From positions 1 to 64,000 of the forward strand of contig JAOALB010000197.1 in assembly GCA_025331125.1 (NCBI GenBank): a DNA stretch of 64,000 bases. The letters run 5' to 3'. The notes below the pieces were generated by a model that worked only from the letters and a program-made list of their open reading frames with translations, searched no databases and had not been told where the DNA came from. The translations under genes were made by a program, and so were the position numbers. Below are positions 25,632 to 36,599 of the stretch, piece after piece; the stretch's first letter is position 1, and each line of letters begins with the position of its first letter. Source of the DNA: Mycogone perniciosa. Taxonomy: Eukaryota; Ascomycota; Sordariomycetes; Hypocreales; Hypocreaceae.

Positions 25632-25968
25632 AGAAGACAGCGGTTCGCGTAATGAATAGTATTTATACCTATACCTATACAACTCAGAGTTCAACGGCTT
25701 AACCAAAATAATACTATTACTACTGTCATCAGTTTTTAATGGTCCAAATATATGGTTTCTCCCTCTTAACACTGCCTCCAAGGGCATGTGAACAGATCTC
25801 GCAGCCCTTGGGGTCAGCTTGCAGTTGTGATATACCAGGACTTGGCCAAAATGGAGTGGAGCAGTCATTGACAAACAACCATTTGCGACACCTTTCACCA
25901 GCATTAGTACATATTCTACGGGTAAGAGGGACTTCAAGCAGTCCCAAAAGGCAATCTCATGGAACCCA
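25632..25968. other. Convergent intergenic spacer
   Basis: A 337-bp gap between the 3' ends of the plus-strand hydrophilic protein gene and the minus-strand monooxygenase. It contains tatacctatacctatac near 25,663-25,680, likely 3' UTR and poly(A) signal sequence. No gene is seen. Confidence 0.5.
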
Positions 25969-26070
25969 TCAATATGAAGCCTGCTCAACCGATTCGGGTG
26001 TGTCCCGATACGCAGGCGGCAAAATGCCCTCCAGTGCCAACTTGATCTGCTGCGCCACCACACGCGACCA
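25969..26070 (-). pseudogene. Orphaned C-terminal tail of the flavin monooxygenase
   Basis: The 33 codons after the premature TGA remain in the same frame and match the conserved end of the family (WSR..A.QIK.ALEG.LPPAYRDTP). They would be untranslated unless the stop is read through. No splice pair that would skip the TGA was found. Confidence 0.7.
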
Positions 26071-28467
26071 TCATCGCTGGTGCTGTGTATGTCCTCCTAC
26101 GATCCAGTAGTTTTCCATATGCAGATGGCGCTTCCACATGCCGCGGATCTCGCCCTCAGCATCGACTCCCCATGTAGCGTCGAGGCGCAGTGCTACATCG
26201 CGTGGACCTAGTAAGTTCTTGGTCGTTCCAGCACTCTCCTCATTCCCGCTCGCGTTTCCCAAGATGTCCATGGCCGTGGCGTTGCAGTTGTGGTCCGCGA
26301 ATCCCGTACACCATACAACCGCGTCCGCGTCCGCCGTGCTGCCGTCCGAGAAGCGGAGACCCGTCGCGGTGTACGCAACCGGCGTGACGAGGCCCCTCAC
26401 ATTGACTTTGCTTCCCGAAATGAGGCGTACGCCCCGGTCCAGGTCCACATAGTGCCCACCCGCGCGCTCGACTAGGTGGTGCTGCATGTCGGCGTCTGGG
26501 TGGCGACTGTCAATGACAGGGAAGCCGGCGGCGGCGAGGGCTTTGTAGCGGTCCCTGTTGCGAGATATTTCAGTTTATATATACTTACAGAGGCAACACT
26601 TAGGCTTTGCTGCCGGTAGATGGCGATGGCCAGCCTGATAATTGTACAAACACATACGGTTCCATGGACGCTAGGTGAGAAAAGAGGTTGTGAATAAGCT
26701 GACTATCGACAGACACTGGAAGTGTCATCAGCATCTTATCAGCCGCATCTATCGGCATTTGGTCATAGGCGCCTAATCCATGAGGATCTGAAAGATACGA
26801 GATCGGTAAAACGTAAGTTGGGGACCGGGCGATCATTGTTGTCCGCAGTCCGGCGTCGTAGCAATCTTCTATGATGTCGAACGCCGTATTGGCCGAGCCG
26901 ATTACGAGGACGGACTAAGCTGGATTAGATGTGGGTATGGGAAATGTTAGCGCTGGACGATAGACTTGCCTTGACCCCCTTTTCCGCCAACAGCCTAGCG
27001 TTCTTATACTGTACTGAGTGAATGTTGATGATGCCCTTGTACTGGTGGTCATCTAACATGGGAGGAAGGTAGGGCTTCGAAGAGCCGATGCCTGTTGCCT
27101 GGACGAGCTGTTTGCAAACGACTGTCCTCTCGCCATTGGGAGTGTGGAATTTGACGACCCACCGCTTGCCCGCCTGGTCATACAAGGTCGACTGTATCTT
27201 TGCAGAGGTGACGATGTTCAAGTTGAAGGCTGCTATATATCGTTTTAGGTGTTCAGACAAATCGCCCCTGGTAAGAAGATAGGGAGTCTGCAAGTCATTG
27301 CTATAGTCTGGCCATGAGCTTGGAGTTAGTTAGATCCCGGACGGTATTCTGCGATGGTTGAAGTCTTGCTTACGGAGATATGGCATTTCGCAAGATGCCG
27401 TCGGGACGTGGAACCTCAGGCAGTCGTACCGGGCAGCCCAATTGTCACCAACCTGGGGATTCTTGTCGATCATGACGCTCTCGACTCCCAAGGCTTTGAG
27501 GCGTGCCGCAAGGGCAACACCGCTGGATGAAGTCAACGATAAGAACTCGAGTTGGACGGACCTCGATCTCTGTGGTTCTGGGTTAGGTTCGGTGGTATTG
27601 GATTTCTTGACTTACGAGTTTCCGCCTCCAATAATGAACACATCGGTCTCGATTGTCTCAACGCCATCAAGCTTTCTACCAGGCGACTGAAGCAGAGCCT
27701 CATCCTCCGCCTGTACGTCCAAGTTCTCGATCCATGTACTAAAGATCCAGATCTTCCACGTAAGGGTGTCCTTGCCATTTTCACCTTCGGTTTTGGTAGG
27801 CAACAATACCAATCTCCCGGTACATGTTGCTGCAGGCAAGCTAGTCCTAAAGATGACTCTGCAGTCGATAAATTGTTGGAGTTGAAAGTCAACAATGAGC
27901 TTCATCTTACTACTTACTGCTCTCTCGCTGCTCCCTCACGATTGCGTCAACTTGATTTGACTGGCGGATCAAACCTCACGGCGCGACGATAAGAAGAGCT
28001 GGTTTGCTTACAAGTACTGGAGTGGCCGGGATAAATTTGGCAGCGCCGTCAAGTTTCATGTCTCCAGTGAATCCTCTTAGCGTCTTGGTTTCCAGGAAGG
28101 CCGGGGCAATCACACTGGGAGTCGTAAACGTGCGCAAGTGGGAGGTCAAGGCCAGCATGTCACGCCAGTATGCTTGGCTGGCGAAAAAGCAGGTTGCTAG
28201 CTTCTTGGAATCATCCGTGGCCAGGGCCGAGTTGAGCGTGTCTAGGATTGCAATGGCCTGCTTGCTGGCCCCTTCGCCGGCCATTGCAGCTGGGTCCACC
28301 GTTCCTGGAGCAATGAAGGGAAGCGGCTTTTGGAGCTCTTTGCGTAGATCAGCCTTCCGAGGATACTCCTCGTACAAGGATGGTATTTCGTTGCCTACTC
28401 CCATAGAAGGTGAGCTGAGGTGGTCTTTGTGGGCTTGCTGCCCCATCGTAAACTTACTGAGAGACAT
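26071..28467 (-). CDS. Flavin-containing monooxygenase, six exons, C-terminus cut by a stop
   Basis: Minus-strand exons 28,467-28,012, 27,899-27,616, 27,522-27,374, 27,307-26,970, 26,914-26,658 and 26,554-26,071 give 655 residues in one frame. A roughly 200-residue N-terminal SnoaL-like region leads to the FAD Rossmann motif GGGNSG (243-248). The NADPH site is VIGSANTA (about 413-420), and WCTGF (about 576-580) is the usual C-terminal FMO signature. The layout matches fungal YUCCA-like FMOs acting on soft nucleophiles or carbonyls; the substrate is unknown. The frame stops at TGA (26,071-26,073) exactly where the family has the first Trp of Q-R-W-W-S-R. The remaining 33 codons (WSRVVAQQIKLALEGILPP...) continue open to a TGA at 25,969, so a TGG-to-TGA change probably removed the tail. 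Intron 4 uses a GC donor (AAG|GCAAGT). It may be inactive or only slightly shortened. Confidence 0.8.
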
Positions 28468-29816
28468 CTTGGATTGCGGACTGCTCAAAATGGTCAATGA
28501 GAGAAATAGGAAAACTCTCCGAGACTTTGACCTTAGGTTTTAACTGCCACTCACAAACGGGGGGAAATTCAATACTCCTACTACCTACTCCGTACCTTAC
28601 TCGTACCTCGAAGATCTTCCATCTTCAATTCGGGCCGTCGGGCCGAAGACTATTAATAGCCCTGGGCGAACTGCAAGCGGTCCGAACATGGAGACGCTGG
28701 TGCTTGGAAATCAACTCATTCGGTAAGGAGTACGGAGTACTTGACCGTACAAAGGAAGTACATCCTATTACAAGGTGACACTCCCTGCCACTCCTCACAG
28801 CCATAGCACTGTCAATAGGACCAGCAGAATCTTGCAGGGCGACCTTGGTGAGCGCCACACCTGAAAAGACGCCCATCAAAGCTAGCCCCGGCAGGTATTT
28901 AATCTATACGACTGGAGGAAGATTAGGTATTTCATGTACAGAGTACTTCGAATAGTAGGTAGATTTAATAGTTCGTAGATACTCCTACTTTGTACGATGT
29001 ACAGCGTGATGGCTTTTGGGGTCTGCGGGGGGGAAATGTGAATAATGAATCGATTTGGATTGGGGCCGAAAGGCTCTCAAAACTTCACGTCATTAAGCCG
29101 TTCGAGCCAGCCCAAACGGTTTAAGAATAAATGGTATTTACCGAGTAAATACTAGGCATATTACAAGAATTGAAGTATTTATACGGAGTAGAGAAATAGC
29201 CTGTTAGGGTATATTACCCAATAAGTTTTAGTCTTTAATCGGATTAGACATTACTTTTGAGATGCTCCTCCGTATACTTCGTATACTTCGTACCATTTAC
29301 GGAGTACTCCGTACACACTTCCAATTCTGCCCCATTCTCCCGCGCCCCCTAACAAACTTTAGTAGATGACAAATCAACATTAGTCAATTACAGACACATC
29401 AATTGTCACATTAAAAATCGAAGAAAACAGCTTTATAATAAAGGCGCGCGCAATTGTGTTACAGCGTCCAGGAGAGAGATTTTTAGCGGGCTGCTCGGTC
29501 ATAGCTGTAAGGATGTCGATTTATTTATCTACCTTGGCTTTTTTTAATCGCATGCAATTGCCCTATTTATGAAATTGGACCTAGCATATGGAATGTGGCG
29601 AATCGACTAGAAAAAGGGTGTGGTAGGATTGGAATTTGTGTGCGAATAGAGATCTACGTGTGTGTAAATAGTAATTCCCTCTTTATATTAGTCTTTATAG
29701 CAATTTCTTAAGCTTCGCATCCCTTCACTTTGAACGTGTTAACTCATTTACCGACTTCAATCCGCCTCACCTTGTCCATGGCATCGTCGTCCTTGGGTTA
29801 TAGCATTGCTTTAGTG
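28468..29816. other. Intergenic, monooxygenase promoter and DUF1996 3' flank
   Basis: About 1.35 kb with no gene supported. It carries TACGGAGTA-type motifs at 28,586, 28,731, 29,182 and a perfect 16-bp palindrome TACGGAGTACTCCGTA at 29,298-29,313. A+T rises around 29,150-29,700 without reaching RIP-block levels. Confidence 0.6.
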
Positions 29817-31123
29817 CTACTTGGAGTAGACTGGTATTGGGACCGGGCTCTTGTTTGTGCTGAAGTTGACAAACTCTGTGGGAGGGCCCATATGAGGAAC
29901 TGCGGCCAGTGAAGAGCATACTGGCTTCTTCTCACCCTTGCGGGAGTCATAAGGCTTGTTACATCCTGGCAACGAAGGGACTGACACTTCGTTAGCTACA
30001 ACCTGGAAAGTGAAAAGTAAAGGAGCTCATACTCGCTGAAATAATACCCGCACGCTCTTGAGGAATGTCAGTCTGCAGCTTGCAGCCTGCCTGCGCTGTG
30101 GTATTGGAGAAGCCTGCAAGGGTCTTGCATTGCGTCCCATCATGGAAAATGTTCTCACGGTGCTGGCAAGTCGGGTCGTCCAATGCCTTCTGGAGCAACT
30201 TAACGTCCCAGAAGCTGAGATAATCAGCGTGGATTCCTGCTCGTATTAGCAAAAAACCGGGCAGCCGATACCCCCGCTTATAGCATACCGTATCCAGCCT
30301 TGTCTCCAGTGCTAAGCAGAAGCTGATCGGCTCTGAAGCCCCGGGTCTGATAGCCGATTTCGAGATCGATCTCCATCATAGGCACAGGGTGGTCGTCAGG
30401 ACATTTGCCATTATTGAGGCGGTATGCCATATGGCTCTTATGGTCCTTGCTGTCGAGGTCCACGCCATTCCAGCAATCGGGAAAGTTGACGGTGAGGCGC
30501 AAGAAATCCTTGCAGTCAAAGTTAGGTAATGTATACTGAAACTTCTCGAGATCCTTGTCGGTGCCGCCCATCTGACAAAGGAAGCCATAACGTGCCGGGG
30601 CGTGCTGGGGGTCGTTCTTGACTGGAGCAATGGCAGACGGATCGCCCGCAAGCATCCTGAGACCCCTAGGGAATGCCTTCAATTTTGTCCCTTGGGGATG
30701 CTATAAATCATGGTGAGCTCATGTTCAGGCTGGTTATCGAGACGATACGGACGTTATTCAGGTAATAAACCCGCACTTCCCGAATAGGCACCGCGGAGAA
30801 TGTACCATTATCGTTCTGAGCCATCAAAGCTGGCATCCAGTAGTTGGAGAGGTTTTCCTGAATCTCCATGGTCGAGCATGACGATGAAGCCTGGATATTA
30901 GGAGAGAAGGTGATGCCAAACTTTGATCCTCCGACCACGTCGTGCAAGTGGCCGCTTACGATGCCTGTTTTTGTTAGAAGACTTTAATGACAAACGAGTA
31001 GTCGTACGCGCCTGGGTTAACGATAGGGTCTCCACGCTCGTGTGCAAGGTGTCTGGCCATGAGAAGGAAGGCCTCTGAGCCCCCAACAAGGGAGAGGATG
31101 GCTGCTCCCACATGAGGCAACAT
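29817..31123 (-). CDS. Secreted DUF1996-family protein, five exons
   Basis: Minus-strand exons 31,123-31,012, 30,964-30,753, 30,700-30,289, 30,236-30,048 and 29,995-29,817 give 367 residues. The N-terminal about 18 residues are a weak signal peptide, followed by FLLMARHLAHERGDPIVNPG and then SGHLHDVVGGSKF, the conserved DUF1996 opening. The domain runs to about residue 300, with MEIQENLSNYWMPAL, FPRGLRMLAGD, YGFLCQMGG, NFPDCWNGVDLDSKDHKSHM and YGIHADYLSFWDV. Paired cysteines suggest disulfides. A Cys-containing C-terminal tail (LPGCN..., PVCSSLA) follows exon 4. DUF1996 proteins are extracellular, often wall-associated, and of unknown biochemical role. Four introns of 47-52 nt are needed. The first begins GC rather than GT in the model that preserves NPG-I-V-S-G-H. 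The exon 4/5 junction is the least certain. Confidence 0.82.
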
Positions 31124-32559
31124 TGTGAACGATGGACGAAATAGCGAATAGATGTGCAGATAAAGAACTAGTATATCGGAAGTGGAAAGAACAGAGAATC
31201 AACGGCTGCAGTTATAAAAAAAGGGAAAAAAGTGATTGTAATTGCCAGGGGGATCCATTTTGAAACGGTACTCTAGCCTATGGTCTAGGTACTCGGACTC
31301 GCAATTACCCCGGTGCGATCATCCGGGATGAGGCCTTTTACTAGTCTATATTGTATTACTAGCAGACAGTCTACTCCGTAACCCCTGAATTGTTTTTTGG
31401 CCGTGGCCTCTGCCACATTACCCCCACTACTCCGTACACTCAAAAGCATATACCTAACAGCATCGAAATAGTATAGCAGTTTTACATAGTAGGCTTCAGT
31501 AGGATTATATAAAATGATACAAGCTAATACTATTATAATGAAAGAAAGAGAACCTGGATACAATATACTATAATAATTAAGCTTTAGGAAGCTATACTAC
31601 TAGACCATACTATTAGATGTTGCATTTTTATAGTGTGTGTGTGTGTTGCTGTTTTGTATTGGCTGCTTATCCTCATGAAAAGTAGCGTGAAGGAATAGTA
31701 ATTCAGGGGTAGACTGTACTAAAGATACTATAATATCTAGAACCCACTTTGGTAATGGATCTAATTTCGCGAGATAATAAGGTAGTACAGTGCCACGCAG
31801 AAAGCTTCGGTAAATTTTCTGTAGAGTGGCCCTTCAAAAAGTCACCAAAACTTTCTTCTCCCCACTGTACTACTCCGTAAAGGTCCGCTGACGTGAGAAA
31901 CCCTCGCTCAGCTGCCCTATCCCGTTACCACCTATGCTATTCGCCTCTTAGTTGGTTACCGAAGGTCCCCGAAGCTCCACACCAGCGGTATAGGAGATGG
32001 AAATCGATCCGGGAAATGGAGTCGGGGATTCGGGCCTGGGGAAAATTTAACTGAAATTCTTATGCGAGTAGATCTTCCGATATTATGCACGTTACCTGAA
32101 TGCTAGTGGGCCATTGGGTGGATCTTAATAGCCAAATTTAGAAAGTTATATTACTGTTTCCCGCAGGGAATTGTAACGGTGGGATGCTAGATTCATCAGA
32201 GGCAGGGAGCCAATAGAACTATACGGTGGTCTTGGTTACTAACCATCAGGTTCGATCGCATATAGTGAGAGTTGATACCTAGAGAGGGCCGCTTAGGGAT
32301 GAGATACACGATCCGTTCTCAAGCAATCAAAAGAGTGAAAGTCTGTTCTTAGCCCTTTATAGACTAGGCCTTCTCCCTTGCTGGGCAGCCCAGTCCTAAC
32401 ACTGTTTGCTAGCCGAAAGCTGAATTGTTAATTGCATAATGGCCATATCTGGAGACTAGCCGTGATTAATGAGCTTGGAATCGCGCTTGCGGGGTTGGGT
32501 GACCAACTCCAGGTCAGATGGGTTTACAGAGCGAAAGACATCACCGATGCTGTCAAATG
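31124..32559. other. Intergenic region with repeat motifs
   Basis: About 1.4 kb without a supportable gene. It contains the 9-mer TACTCCGTA at 31,372, 31,428 and 31,871, a short (GT)7 run near 31,635-31,648, and locally A+T-rich stretches around 31,480-31,620. Open frames here are short and motif-free. Confidence 0.55.
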
Positions 32560-33262
32560 CAATATAACCTACACTATTAGCTACAATTGCTGAGGTGTCC
32601 TAACTCACATTAGCTGCTCGCACATGTTCTCTGGTGTTTTCGGTCTCTGGGACGATAAAGTTGTCCTCATAGACTGTATTACGAACCAGATTCCAAGGGT
32701 AGGTTTTAATTCTGCTGGTGGTGACATTCATGAAAGTTGGCGAGAGAAAGACGGGACAGTCGAGGCACAGGACCTTGCACTGTTCGCTGCTTGGCTTGAC
32801 GTAAAGATCCGTTTTTGTGCAGCAGTCATGAACCACTTCGGCTACCGTTGCATCCATTGTAGGAAACACATTCTTGATGTCAGCTCCGTCATCGTTCAGT
32901 TTGTAAAGGTGGTGCTTATCGCCCAGTCCTCTCCACGACTTGGTCCTCCCAGGCTTCCACCTCCATCAATTTCTTCCAAACTGATACAGGAGAACAAGAT
33001 ACTTCACTTGAAACCGGGTGGGACAATAGATACGGGTGTCGGCGTGCAGAATTCGTGGTTGAGTGGGCGATCTTGTGGGTTGAGCTGTGAGTGTTACGCA
33101 CCAGGAGGCGTCAACTATAGCCGGCTGGAAACCCACCGCATGGGTAAATTGAATCAGAAAGAGGTCCAAGAGAGCCCTGGAACCCTTTTGGCGCGGAAAC
33201 CCTTGTGTGCGCAAACAATATCTTGCATTTGGAGCCAATAAGAGCTCCATAGCATACGACAT
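32560..33262 (-). pseudogene. 3' part of an unrecognised gene, possibly decayed
   Basis: The minus strand has a protein-like frame about 32,900-32,600 with KHHLYKLNDDGADIKNVFP, VAEVVHDCCTKTDLYVKP, EQCKVLCLDCPVFLSPTF and NTVYEDNFIVPETENTREH. It has four closely spaced cysteine positions and ordered amphipathic character. A GTGAGT donor directly after ...RAAN and a nearby TAG acceptor suggest a real intron before the last few codons. Upstream (33,262-32,916) a 98-codon open frame and an alternative frame (LNPQDRPLNHEFCTPTP) cannot be joined cleanly because a TGA intervenes. I do not recognise the family. Either a missed multi-exon structure or a pseudogene would explain it. Confidence 0.35.
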
Positions 33263-33659
33263 GATTCATCAAATGCTCTTGGCCTCTTTCTCAACTCGGT
33301 CCTCGCTCAAGATTCAGTGCTGAGATCTTTGACATATAGTCTCAATTTTAGAGTGATATGAATCACACTTTCTCAGCATCAAACCCTGAATGAAGTTGTC
33401 TGGTGAGTCTTCTTTGCCTAAGCTTCGCGGACCCCGTTATTTTGTGGCTCATTGCCCACAAACATTTGTGATCTCTCCTGGATATCACACGCATAATGCC
33501 GTTTGCTGCTAGAGTTTTTTATGGCTGGAGAGATTGAGTTGATCTGAAGTAATGACCTGTATTGCACTCTCAGCGTAAGCCAGGTAAATAAACGCTACCC
33601 TACATCTCTAGCCACCAAAATAAACAAATGGTGTCCACAAAAACTTCCCTCCTATAACA
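33263..33659. other. Intergenic, edge of second RIP block
   Basis: About 400 bp of normal composition with no gene seen. Composition becomes RIP-like from about 33,660. Confidence 0.5.
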
Positions 33660-34358
33660 CCAGGACTTGGCACCTTATATTAACGTTTTCGCACGCAATA
33701 CCACTAAACCGCTAACAGCATTGAACCACTGCTTATAATAGCCTTAAAGCCTATAAATAGCAGTCTATTTAACCTAAAAGAGTATATGCTTAAGAAAATA
33801 TAATAAAAGGCAAGGAATATTATTTTTACTAAAGCAGAAATAAATCTCTGTATTAATACTCTTAATATTAAGCCTGGTTTATTATTAAAAGAAGGTTAAT
33901 ATATTAAAATATATTTTAGTTTAAAGCTTAATATTAATAATAATAATACTATAATTATATTATAGCTAAATACTTTTAAAAACTTTTATATTAATAAACT
34001 GCGCGCTAAGCTCCCTTTTAATATATTATATTTTACTTAAATATATATTATAATAATAATAACTAGAATATATTACACTAAAATCCCTTTAATTAATATT
34101 AAAAAAGATTTATAAATCTTTATTTAACTAAACTTAAAATTAACTATATAAAAATATAAAGTATATTATACTTATTTATTAATTATAAAAATTACTTAAT
34201 AAAAATCCAATATTATTGTTTAAGTATTATTAATAAAAATAAAATAATAAATAACTTTAATTAGTTAAAAAATTAAATAAAAGCCTTTTAATAAAAAGAG
34301 TAAAATTAATGTTTACTTAAACGCTATAAAGGTTAAAGCAGTTTAATAATAATATATA
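33660..34358. other. AT-rich RIPed DNA, no gene
   Basis: Dense TAA/TAG in all frames. It borders the inverted LTR of a family A copy at 34,359. No identifiable domain. Confidence 0.6.
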
Positions 34359-34530
34359 TATTACAGCACGGGAAGGCAGGTCAGGGCAAATATCATTATT
34401 ATGCCGTGGAGAGCAAAGAAGCCCTAAGGCTTTACAGAAAGCTATAGCTAGGAATGCGTTAGGGCCTGGTTATATAACCAAAGCTTATATAATAGGGCGT
34501 TAATATCGCGTCACGGTCGGTGCCGTAACA
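34359..34530 (-). repeat. LTR of inverted family A copy
   Basis: Third copy of the 172-bp LTR, in inverted orientation. It retains more G/C at the outer end (for example tgccgtaaca and cgcgtcacggtcgg) than either copy in element A and helps define the pre-RIP sequence. Confidence 0.88.
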
Positions 34531-35800
34531 GTACCCCCCCTCCTATCTCGCTATTCGGCCGCGAATAGCTATATTGCTTGCATAAATCGAAATTCTAGGT
34601 AATTTATCTTAATACTTCCGATATAAAGGTAAATAGGGCGAATTATATAGTTTTTAGTATTAGTAATATATAGTTTAGTTATAGGCTTTAGCGTAGTATA
34701 GTCTTTAATTAGCGCTTTGCAGGCATTAGTTTCTTTTTAGCTATTTCCTTTTTTTCTTTTTTTATAATTCCTTTTAATGCCTATTATAATAGGCCTAGCT
34801 TTTTTAGGTTTTTTATATAAAAGTCTTATATTACCCTCTCTTAACTTTATAAGTTTTTAATTAATTGCTATATAGCAGTATAGTATTTTTATTTAATAAA
34901 GTAGTAGAAACTATTATTATTATAATAATTTAAAAGCACTTTAAACTCCTACTTCTTTTATACTTTATTTATACTATCTTCCTTTTCCAGTACCTTGCCT
35001 TAAATATTCTTTAATCTAGCCTTATTAATTATCTTTTACTTAAAGCGCAGTAAAGTAGCTGTTTTAGGTTATAGGAGAGAGTTATATAAGACTAGGAAGA
35101 TCTTTATACTTTCTAGTAAACTAATAGCGCAGGCTTATAAGTATACTTTTATTATTATATAAAGTCCCGCCTATTTATTATCTAGCTTTTTTATTGGCTA
35201 GTTAATTTTTATATTTTATATATTAATAAAGACTTCCTACTTAATAGTATAAACTAATAATGCCTCCCTTTATATATTTGCATTTTCTTTATATTTTCTT
35301 TTTAAAGCTTTAATAAAAGCCTTTAATTATATAATAATATATTTAAATTAATTAGCAATAGTATTAATACAGAAAAACTCTCTTTTCTTTACTGTAGAAA
35401 GGTTTAATAGGCAGGGCTATAAAAGCTTTATCTTTAAGCGAGGGTTAAAACTATAGTTAATAAAAAACAGCAATATATTAATAGTTTTAGATATTATATT
35501 ATTTACAGCAAATTCAGCTAATAGAAGCTAGTAGACTTAGTTATTTTAATAGAAGTTAATAAAAGTTTACAGGTATTATTTTATATTTACATTAATTTTT
35601 TTAATTAAGCTATTAATTTTAAAGTAAAAGGCTAATAACTATTTTAATATAACTTTTAATTACTTTAAAAGTTATTTTTAAAATTTTAATATAAATTATA
35701 TACTATAGTTTAATATAATATTATTAAATATATTATAAAGGCAGTAAATCCTATTAATAAATATATTAACTAGCTTTTTTATTAGGTCTTTAGCCTATTT
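34359..35800 (-). mobile_element. Gypsy family A, second copy, inverted, 3' part only
   Basis: The 172-bp LTR at 34,359-34,530 is the reverse complement of the element A LTRs. It is followed by the inverted polypurine tract (gtaccccccctcctatctcgc) and then by the inverted integrase tail. About 35,370-35,480 mirrors 6,829-6,920, and about 35,760-35,800 mirrors about 6,470-6,500. The match seems to stop near 35,800, where the 5' portion of the element would be expected, so the copy is truncated or interrupted. All differences I checked in the LTR are transitions except one. Confidence 0.8.
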
Positions 35801-36289
35801 AATTTAATATACCCCCTAGTTAATAAAGCTATTTTTAATACTTTATTAACTGCTATCCTAGTTTATCTATAATATTATAACTATTTAGCTGTACTTTTAA
35901 AGCCTTTTTTATTTAATTAAAAGCTCCTTTATTATAAATATATATTAATATTCTATTATTAAAGGTAAAAAGGATATAAATGCTATAGCTATTATTAATT
36001 TATAATAATAGCAAGTTAAATAATAAAGCTTTTTAAATAAATAAATAAATTTTAAATAGTTAAAATAAATATATTAACTATCCTTTAACTTTATTTTTTA
36101 CTTTTTTTTTAATTATTAAAATTATTATTATTATTAATAATAATAATATTAATAGTATTAATATAACTTTAGTAAATATTATACTTTTTATATATTCCTT
36201 TTATAATATACTTTTATTAGCTAATAATACAATTGCAAAATAAAAATACCTTTTTAGTTAAATATAGTTACAGTTGCCCTTTAAAGGTA

Positions 36290-36565
36290 GCTTATTATGG
36301 CGTTAATTGTCTTTAGGCGGCCACGCCTACTACTGCTTTTATACCAGCTTTTGCTTTAGCTAGTCTAGTTTCTGTTGCTGCGCTGGCTAGTCTAGTTGCT
36401 CGGCCTCTCTCTCGTTTAAAGTTAAGGCTTGCTAGGAATTGCGAGGAAGCCCTCGCTAAGCTGCGCGCCGCGGCGTCTTTGTCGGCTCCTCCTCTTACTC
36501 CTGCAGCTCCTGTTACTATTCCTGCTCCTGCTCCCGCCACTGCCCCTATTGCTATACTGTTATCC
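36290..36565. other. GC-richer, stop-free Ala/Pro-rich patch inside RIP block
   Basis: About 270 bp of clearly higher G+C, keeping CpA and TpG, between A+T-rich RIPed DNA. Both strands are open here. The minus frame at 36,313-36,540 gives an Ala/Gly-rich protein; the plus frame gives an Ala/Pro/Leu-rich one (ASLSAPPLTPAAPVTIPAPA). Low-complexity composition suggests a disordered linker of a gag-like protein or a repeat, and I cannot tell which strand, if any, was coding. It is unlike its neighbours in base use. Confidence 0.45.
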
Positions 36566-36599
36566 CCTCTTTATAAAGGTTATTTAAAAGTCGGCAATC

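Noticed and set aside
17432..31123. A biosynthetic gene cluster linking desaturase, monooxygenase and DUF1996 protein
   Set aside because: No backbone enzyme (PKS, NRPS, terpene synthase), transporter or cluster regulator lies between them; same-strand orientation alone is weak evidence.
32624..33241. 205-codon plus-strand open frame
   Set aside because: The minus strand over the same bases looks more protein-like and has a canonical splice donor; the plus frame has no motif.
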